Shown here one piece after another: positions 58,933 through 64,000 of a DNA stretch of 64,000 nt. Each line of letters starts with the position of its first letter. The stretch's first letter is position 1. Source of the stretch: JAKZVK01 sp965248255 (GTDB lineage: Bacteria > Acidobacteriota > Terriglobia > Bryobacterales > UBA6623); the NCBI GenBank assembly GCA_965248255.1, contig CBDFIW010000004.1, positions 1 through 64,000 of the forward strand, in the 5' to 3' direction. The notes below the pieces were generated by a model. The model saw only the letters and a program-made list of their open reading frames with translations, had not been told where the DNA came from and did not search any database. The position numbers and the translations under genes were made by a program.

Positions 58933-59942
58933 GCCTTGTACGCCATCACGTCGCGGACCGCGGCGCCGACCTGACCGGCGTCGGGGATGTACAAGTCCTC
59001 GAGAACGGAGCTAAACGGCACCGGTGTGTGAGGTGGGGATACCATCTTGATCGGTGCTTTGAGCGATTCGAAAGCGTTTTGGGCGATGATCGCCGAAATG
59101 TCGGTCGCCATGTTGCAGCGTGGCGACGCCTCATCCACCACCACCAGCCGGCCCGTCTTCTCGACACTTTCAAGGATCGTATCCTCATCGAGCGGCGAGG
59201 TAGTTCTAGGGTCGATGATCTCGCAACCGATCCCATCCTTGGCCAGTTCGTCCGACGCCTCGGAAGCTTTGTGCACCATCCGTCCGAGGGCGACAATCGT
59301 GACATCGTCCCCCTCGCGCACGTAGTTGGCTTCCCCGAACGGGAGCGCATAGGACTCTTCGGGGACTTCGCCTTCGAGCGAATAGAGAAGCTTGTGCTCG
59401 AAGAACATGACTGGATCGTCGTCGCGAATAGCTTGGATCAACAGTCCCTTGGCGTCGTACGGAGTCGACGGGACAACGCACTTGAGCCCCGGGATATGCG
59501 TGAAAAGCGGGTAGAGGCATTGGGAATGCTGCGCCGCGGCGCGCAGGCCCGCGCCGATCATGCTGCGGATCACGACCGGTGTGGCCGCTCTGCCGCCGAA
59601 CATGTACCGGAACTTCGCGGCCTGATTGAAGATCTGGTCGAAACAAACACCCATGAAATCGACGAACATCAACTCGGCCACGGGCCGCAGCCCAGCCGTG
59701 GCCGCACCGATGGCGGCGCCGATGAACGCCGATTCGCTGATCGGCGTATCGAGGACGCGGCCGGGGAACCGTGCCCACAATCCCTTGGTGACGCCGAGCA
59801 CCCCGCCCCAGGCGTCCATCTCCCCGTCGGCGCCACAGCCACCGGCAACGTCTTCGCCCATCACGATGACTGACTCGTCGCGCTCCATCTCCTGCGCTAG
59901 AGCCTCGCCGACGGCCTGCTGAAAGCTGATTTTCCTCGTCAT
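58929..59942 (-). CDS. acoB: AcoB-like TPP-dependent dehydrogenase E1 beta subunit
   Basis: A 337-residue protein of the transketolase-like E1-beta family: ISFQQAVGEALAQEMERDES, VIVMGEDVAGGCGADG, FVDFMGVCFDQIFNQAAKFR, AQHSQCLYPLFTHIPGLKCV, and GREGDDVTIVALGRMV-type C-terminal domain followed by CEIIDPRTTSPLDEDTILES. It pairs with the alpha subunit to bind thiamine diphosphate. It lies 33 bases after the E1-alpha gene. Confidence 0.9.
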   Translation of the reverse strand: MTRKISFQQAVGEALAQEMERDESVIVMGEDVAGGCGADGEMDAWGGVLGVTKGLWARFPGRVLDTPISESAFIGAAIGAATAGLRPVAELMFVDFMGVCFDQIFNQAAKFRYMFGGRAATPVVIRSMIGAGLRAAAQHSQCLYPLFTHIPGLKCVVPSTPYDAKGLLIQAIRDDDPVMFFEHKLLYSLEGEVPEESYALPFGEANYVREGDDVTIVALGRMVHKASEASDELAKDGIGCEIIDPRTTSPLDEDTILESVEKTGRLVVVDEASPRCNMATDISAIIAQNAFESLKAPIKMVSPPHTPVPFSSVLEDLYIPDAGQVGAAVRDVMAYKA

Positions 59943-59974
59943 CAGATGCCTTCCTCGTGTGGTGTGCCTGACGG

Positions 59975-60943
59975 TCAGTACGACACGTAGACGTCCGTCA
60001 ACAAATCGGCGGTGTCGGGCTCGGCTGCATTCTTGGCCTTGTCGACCGCGTCGTCAATCAGAGTCTTGACCTCTTCGTCGATCTTGGCGAGCTCGTCAGG
60101 AATGACCAAGGACGAAGAGGTCAGCGAGCCGGTGAAGTTAGCGATGCAGTCGCGCGATTCACGAAGCTTCTTGACCTCGTCGGGTCCGCGGTAGGTCTGG
60201 GCATCGCCCTCAAAGTGGCCGAAATAGCGGTTGACCTTGCATTCGATCAGAGTTGGACCGCCTCCCTCGCGAGCGCGGTCAATCGCCTGCTCGGCGGCGT
60301 CGCTGACGGCACAGAAATCGTGTCCATCCACCGTGACGCCCGGCATGTTGAAACCTTGCGCCCTGGCAGCTACGTCGGCGCCCGCCACCGAATACTTGCT
60401 GGACGTAGCTTCGGCATAGCCGTTGTTTTCGATCACGAAGATGCAGGGGAGCTGCCAAATCGATGCCAGGTTGAGGCTCTCCAGCGTGGTGCCCTGGTTC
60501 GATCCGCCGTCGCCGACAAAGGCAACCGCGACGCCCTTGGTTCCCCGTTTCTTTGCGGCCAACGCCGCGCCACAGGCAAGCGGCGGACCGCCGCCCACGA
60601 TGCCGTTGGCGCCCATCATGCCCAGCTCCAGGTTGGCGATGTGCATGGAACCGCCCTTGCCGCCACACAGACCGTCTTTCTTGCCAAAGATCTCGGCCAT
60701 CATGCCGTGGACATCACACCCCTTTGCAATGCAGTGCCCATGCCCCCGGTGCGTGCTGGCAATCTTGTCATTGTCGTCGAGGTGCAGACACAGGCCGACC
60801 GCGATGGCCTCCTCGCCGGCATAGAGATGCACAAAGCCGGGGATTTCGCCCGTGGCGAACTCGGCATGGAGCCGCTCTTCGAACTCGCGGATCGTCTTCA
60901 TGCTTCGGTACGCCTTCAGTAACCGCTCTTTTGTCAGTTCCAT
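59975..60943 (-). CDS. acoA: AcoA-like TPP-dependent dehydrogenase E1 alpha subunit
   Basis: A 322-residue protein from ATG 60943. The TPP-binding motif is VAFVGDGGSNQGTTLESLNL ... FVIENNGYAEA, and the typical STHRGHGHCIAKG and GKGGSMHIANLE stretches are present. The preceding codons up to 60982 are in frame but less likely to be coding. With AcoB and AcoC it should form an acetoin or related 2-oxoacid dehydrogenase complex; no dihydrolipoamide dehydrogenase gene is adjacent. Confidence 0.9.
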   Translation of the reverse strand: MELTKERLLKAYRSMKTIREFEERLHAEFATGEIPGFVHLYAGEEAIAVGLCLHLDDNDKIASTHRGHGHCIAKGCDVHGMMAEIFGKKDGLCGGKGGSMHIANLELGMMGANGIVGGGPPLACGAALAAKKRGTKGVAVAFVGDGGSNQGTTLESLNLASIWQLPCIFVIENNGYAEATSSKYSVAGADVAARAQGFNMPGVTVDGHDFCAVSDAAEQAIDRAREGGGPTLIECKVNRYFGHFEGDAQTYRGPDEVKKLRESRDCIANFTGSLTSSSLVIPDELAKIDEEVKTLIDDAVDKAKNAAEPDTADLLTDVYVSY

Positions 60944-61399
60944 GCGTGAGGTTCTCCCTGTTGGCGCAGTGTTGTCTGGCACCGCATCGCGCAGTAGCCG
61001 GCGGCCGGTAGGCTTGCAGAGCGGCTTGCACGGGCAATACGCCCACTCGTGCCAGTGCTCCCCGAAAGTCTATCTTCTGTGTGCTGCGGTGTCCACTGCC
61101 CAGCAGAGTCTGCAGTCAAGGCTGCGGATCTCAAAACCGAGATCCGCGCTACGGGCTTTTTGAGGTTGGCGCGAGGCGGCGCGGGCATCTGACCGGCAGC
61201 GTCGGCCTCTGGGCCGACGTTCGGTGGGGCCGCACCGTGCTGGGGTGGATGGGAGCGCAGGAAGGCCGGCGCGGACGCCGGCCCCGCCAGGAGGCGCGCG
61301 CCACAAGCATCGTTGCTCGCGGCCAGAGAGAGGGGTAGACTAGTTGGCGCAAGAACGAGACACCCGAAATGCCCGCCAAAAGGGTGACGTGATACTGAA
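60944..61399. other. Gap between the aco genes and the LRR gene, no gene seen
   Basis: This 456-bp stretch holds no convincing gene. It contains a perfect hairpin (GCGGATCTC, loop AAAACC, GAGATCCGC at 61124-61147, followed by CTTTTTG at 61155) and a second GC-rich stem (GGCCGGCG and CGCCGGCC near 61265-61284). Promoters for the two divergent genes should lie here, but none is clear. Confidence 0.6.
61124..61161 (+). terminator. Terminator-like hairpin
   Basis: Nine-base perfect stem GCGGATCTC/GAGATCCGC with a six-base loop, then eight bases and a T-run. It lies between divergent genes, where a terminator is unexpected, so it may be a relic or a regulatory hairpin. Confidence 0.4.
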
Positions 61400-61485
61400 A
61401 TGGCTTACGCCGACTGCCTGGAAATGATTGAAAAAGCCGCCCAGGAAGGTGCGGTAGAGCTGGACCTTTCAAAGCAAGGTCTAGA

Positions 61486-63149
61486 CCCGCATTTCCAATT
61501 TGATTCAAACCTCTCGACCTTCCGGCGGCCTTGAGCGTCTTTATTCATAGGGGCTAGAGCCCGATGAGGACGCCATGGAGGCCAACACCCAATGGGTGAA
61601 AAACAAAACAAGCCGTTCCAGCTAAGCTTCAACGGTTTGTTGAAAGTCGATTTCCAAGGATCGCGTGTCACTTCCGACGGCGGGCTGATCCTGGTTCGGG
61701 AGTTGGACGAACGGCTCGGGCTCGGGAAGCTGATCGAGGAGCATCTCAGCGACTCGCGACAAGGCTTGAACAAGAAGTTCCCGCTGGCCGATCTGCTGCG
61801 GCAGTCGGTTTACAGCCGACTCGCCGGCTACGAGGACCTCAATGACGCCGTTCGAGTATCCGCCGATCCGACCTTTCGCTTGATCGGCTCGCAGAAGAAC
61901 TGGGATCGCGGCGGGGCGCTCACCTCGCGGCTACAGAGCTTCGAGACAGGGCTGCTCGCGAGTGAGGAGAATCTGCTGGGATTGATGGCGGTGAACCGCG
62001 AGTTGGTCGCGCAAGCCGAGACGACGGACGACTGCGAGCGCGTCGTTCTCGACATGGACTCCACCGAGAGCCCCGTCCATGGCCAACAAGAAGGCAGCGC
62101 CTATAACGGCCATTTCGAGTCCATCTGCTACCACCCACTGTTGCTGTTCAACCAGCACGGCGATTGTCTGGCCGCCAAGCTGCGTCCCGGCAATGTGCAC
62201 AGCGCTGACGACTGGGACGAGTTGCTGCTGCCGGAGATCGAGCGCCAACAGGCTGCGGGCAAACAGGTCACCTTCCGCGGCGATGCGGCCTTTGCTAAGC
62301 CGGAGATTTATGAGTCTTCGGAGAAACGCGGAGTGCAGTACGCCATTCGCATTCCGGCCAACAAGAGCCTGGAATTGGAGATCGAAGACATCTTGTTTCG
62401 CCCGCCGGGAAGGCCCTCCCGGAAGCCCTTGGTGCGCTACAAGAGTTTTCGCTATCAGGCGGAGAGTTGGTCGCAGGCGAGGCGGATCGTCGCCCAGGTC
62501 GAACATCACCAGGGCGAGCTGTTCCCGCGGGTCGGATTCATCGTGACGAGCCTGCGCTTGCCAAGCCGCTCGGTGGTGCGCTTCTACAACAAGCGCGGCA
62601 CGGCCGAGCAGTGGATCAAGGAAGGCAAACAGGCCACGCACTGGACGCGGCTGTCGTGCCATCGCTTCCGGGCCAACGAAGTGCGACTGCAACTCAGCGT
62701 GCTGGCCTATAACCTGGGCAACTTGTGGCGGCGGCTGGGGCTGCCGCACAGGATCAAGAGCTGGTCGCTGACGAGCTTGCAGCAGCGGCTAATGAAGACC
62801 GGCGGCCGTCTGGTCAAACATGCCCGCTACTACTGGTTGCTGTTGGCCCAGGGACATCTGAACCGGCGGCTGTTCGGTGACATGCTGAGCAGGATCTGGG
62901 CGCTGCCTGTGCCCGGAGGGTAACGCGGCGAGCGCGGGGCAGCCGGAGCGGGGAGTTGCCGAGAGGCAAGGTCGGAGCGGTGTCGGCAGAGTGGCCGCTG
63001 GCGTTGCCGGAACGCCTTGACCGGACCCGATCTGAAGGCGGACCGGCGAAGAAAGCAGGATCGAACGTGAAAGCAGTGCGAAAACGTTGCACCGCAGCCG
63101 TGGCTCGCCTATGCTGTCAGTACCGGGATGGCCAAAACGGTAATCCTGG
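61486..63149 (+). mobile_element. IS1380-family element, copy B
   Basis: 1664 bp, same length as copy A, with target duplication CTAGA (61481-61485 and 63150-63154). It is inserted in codon 28-29 of the LRR-Roc gene. Confidence 0.95.
61592..62923 (+). CDS. IS1380-family transposase (copy B)
   Basis: A 443-residue transposase with the same amino-acid sequence as copy A as far as I could compare; a silent TTG/CTG difference lies in the NKSLELEIEDI stretch. Intact DDE motifs (VVLDMDSTE, GDAAFAKPE, GTAEQWIKEGKQ). Confidence 0.95.
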   Translation: MGEKQNKPFQLSFNGLLKVDFQGSRVTSDGGLILVRELDERLGLGKLIEEHLSDSRQGLNKKFPLADLLRQSVYSRLAGYEDLNDAVRVSADPTFRLIGSQKNWDRGGALTSRLQSFETGLLASEENLLGLMAVNRELVAQAETTDDCERVVLDMDSTESPVHGQQEGSAYNGHFESICYHPLLLFNQHGDCLAAKLRPGNVHSADDWDELLLPEIERQQAAGKQVTFRGDAAFAKPEIYESSEKRGVQYAIRIPANKSLELEIEDILFRPPGRPSRKPLVRYKSFRYQAESWSQARRIVAQVEHHQGELFPRVGFIVTSLRLPSRSVVRFYNKRGTAEQWIKEGKQATHWTRLSCHRFRANEVRLQLSVLAYNLGNLWRRLGLPHRIKSWSLTSLQQRLMKTGGRLVKHARYYWLLLAQGHLNRRLFGDMLSRIWALPVPGG

Positions 63150-64000
63150 CTAGAGACTCTCCCACCCGAAATCGGGCGCCTGACCCAGCTCACCTCGCTT
63201 GACCTCCGCCACAACCACGTCACGGAGATACCGTCGAGGATCACCCAACTCATTCAGCTCACCTCGCTCAACCTCAGCTGGAACCAGCTCACGGAGGTGC
63301 CGGCGGCGATCTCCCAACTGAGCCGGCTCGCCTCGCTCGACCCCAGCTTCAACCGGCTCACGGACGTGCCGGCGGCGATCACCCAACTGACCCAACTCAC
63401 CTGGCTCAACCTCAGCAACAACCAGCTCACCGAGGTACCGGCGGCGATCACCCGACTGACCAACCTGGAGACGTTGGGTTTATTAGAACACAAATCGCTC
63501 GACATCCCGCCCGAGATTGTCAACAAACCCCACGACGCGCCGGCCATCCTTCGCTACATCGAGCAGATTGCGGGGGAGGAACCGAAACGGCCGCTCAACG
63601 AAGCGAAGGTGCTGCTCGTCGGGGAAGGACGGGTGGGCAAGACGTCCCTCGTCAACATGCTGCTCGAAGGCCGCGCCGACCCGCACGAATCGCAGACCGA
63701 AGGAATCGACATTCGCCGCTGGCCGCTCGCGCTCGGTGACGAGACGGTGCAGCTTAACGTTTGGGATTTCGGCGGGCAGGAGATCATGCACGCGACGCAC
63801 CAGTTCTTCTTGACCCGGCGGAGTCTCTATCTGCTAGTGCTCAACGCTCGGGAAGGAGAGACGCGAGGGAGGCTCGACTATTGGCTCAAGATCATCGGGA
63901 GCTTTGGCGGCGACTCGCCGGTGATTGTCGTTACCAATTGGAGCGACGAGAACCGCCTGCAGTTGAACCGGCGCGACTTGCAGGACAAATACCCCGGGCG

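Larger units (their letters stand above)
61400..64000 (+). pseudogene. Leucine-rich-repeat Roc GTPase (Roco protein), interrupted by IS1380, 3' partial
   Basis: ATG 61400 starts MAYADCLEMIEKAAQEGAVE, LDLSKQGL. IS1380 follows, and at 63150 the same frame resumes with LETLPPEIGRLTQLTSLDLR. Removing the element and one CTAGA gives ELDLSKQGLETLPPEI with no disturbance. Four 23-residue LRRs follow (QLTQLTSLDLRHNHVTEIPS and similar). A Roc GTPase domain begins at about 63606: AKVLLVGEGRVGKTSLVNML (P-loop), TEGIDIRRWP, LNVWDFGGQEIMHATHQFFL (switch II) and VIVVTNWSDENR. The gene runs off the window. Such proteins may act in signalling or defence. Confidence 0.88.

Noticed and set aside
61124..61161. 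A simple terminator for a gene
   Set aside because: No plus-strand gene ends upstream and the neighbouring genes point away from it, so I list it only as terminator-like.

Overview
The window looks like an acidobacterial (Bryobacterales/Solibacter-type) chromosome carrying a heavily damaged prophage. The host call rests on a TIGR03437-type C-terminal domain at the left edge, a kinase fragment of the usual MIGQTISHY...GEGGMGVVYKAED type, and secreted proteins of a kind I associate with that group. This is inference from remembered families; no search was run.

Layout. 1-1120: host remnants (end of a TIGR03437 protein, an adenosine deaminase tail fused to a kinase head). 1200-17382: phage early and lysis genes on the plus strand, tightly overlapping: RecB-like nuclease, RecT-like annealing protein, SMC-like ATPase, SF2 helicase, primase-helicase, 2OG-oxygenase-like protein, DNA methyltransferase, cupin, DUF559-type nuclease, a Tad1/Acb2-like small protein, DUF5131, holin-like protein and GH24 lysozyme. 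Three paralogous genes of unknown function are interspersed. 17510-25340: an insertion-sequence patch (IS630, IS1595, IS1380 and an IS1380 remnant) with two host genes. 25384-36323: phage structural genes and a giant polyvalent/DarB-like gene with a broken helicase end. 36342-36959: HigBA toxin-antitoxin. 36965-38045: a repeat-rich, gene-poor region that could be a replication origin. 38051-46281: HTH regulator, small and split large terminase, a portal fused to a tail fibre, and tail genes. 46342-49246: phage integrase split at codon 8 by an IS5 element that itself contains an IS630. 49190-53349: host genes and IS remnants. 53369-57006: a second lysogeny module (CI, Cro-like, ParB-like, Xis-like, Int) cut by another IS630. 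57826-60943: acoABC-type dehydrogenase genes. 61400-64000: a leucine-rich-repeat/Roc GTPase gene interrupted by a second full IS1380.

How it fits together. No major capsid, scaffold or complete tail set is visible, the portal is fused to a fibre, the polyvalent helicase is truncated and both integrases are broken, so the prophage cannot be functional as it stands. Four IS insertions are precise enough to rebuild the interrupted reading frame: IS630 and IS1595 in one membrane-protein gene, IS5 (carrying IS630) in the integrase, and IS1380 in the LRR-Roc gene. A CTAG duplication in the deaminase remnant looks like an excision scar of the IS5-type element. The best candidates for undescribed biology are the three-paralog family, the repeat/origin region, and the gene hidden in an alternative frame inside the giant ORF.
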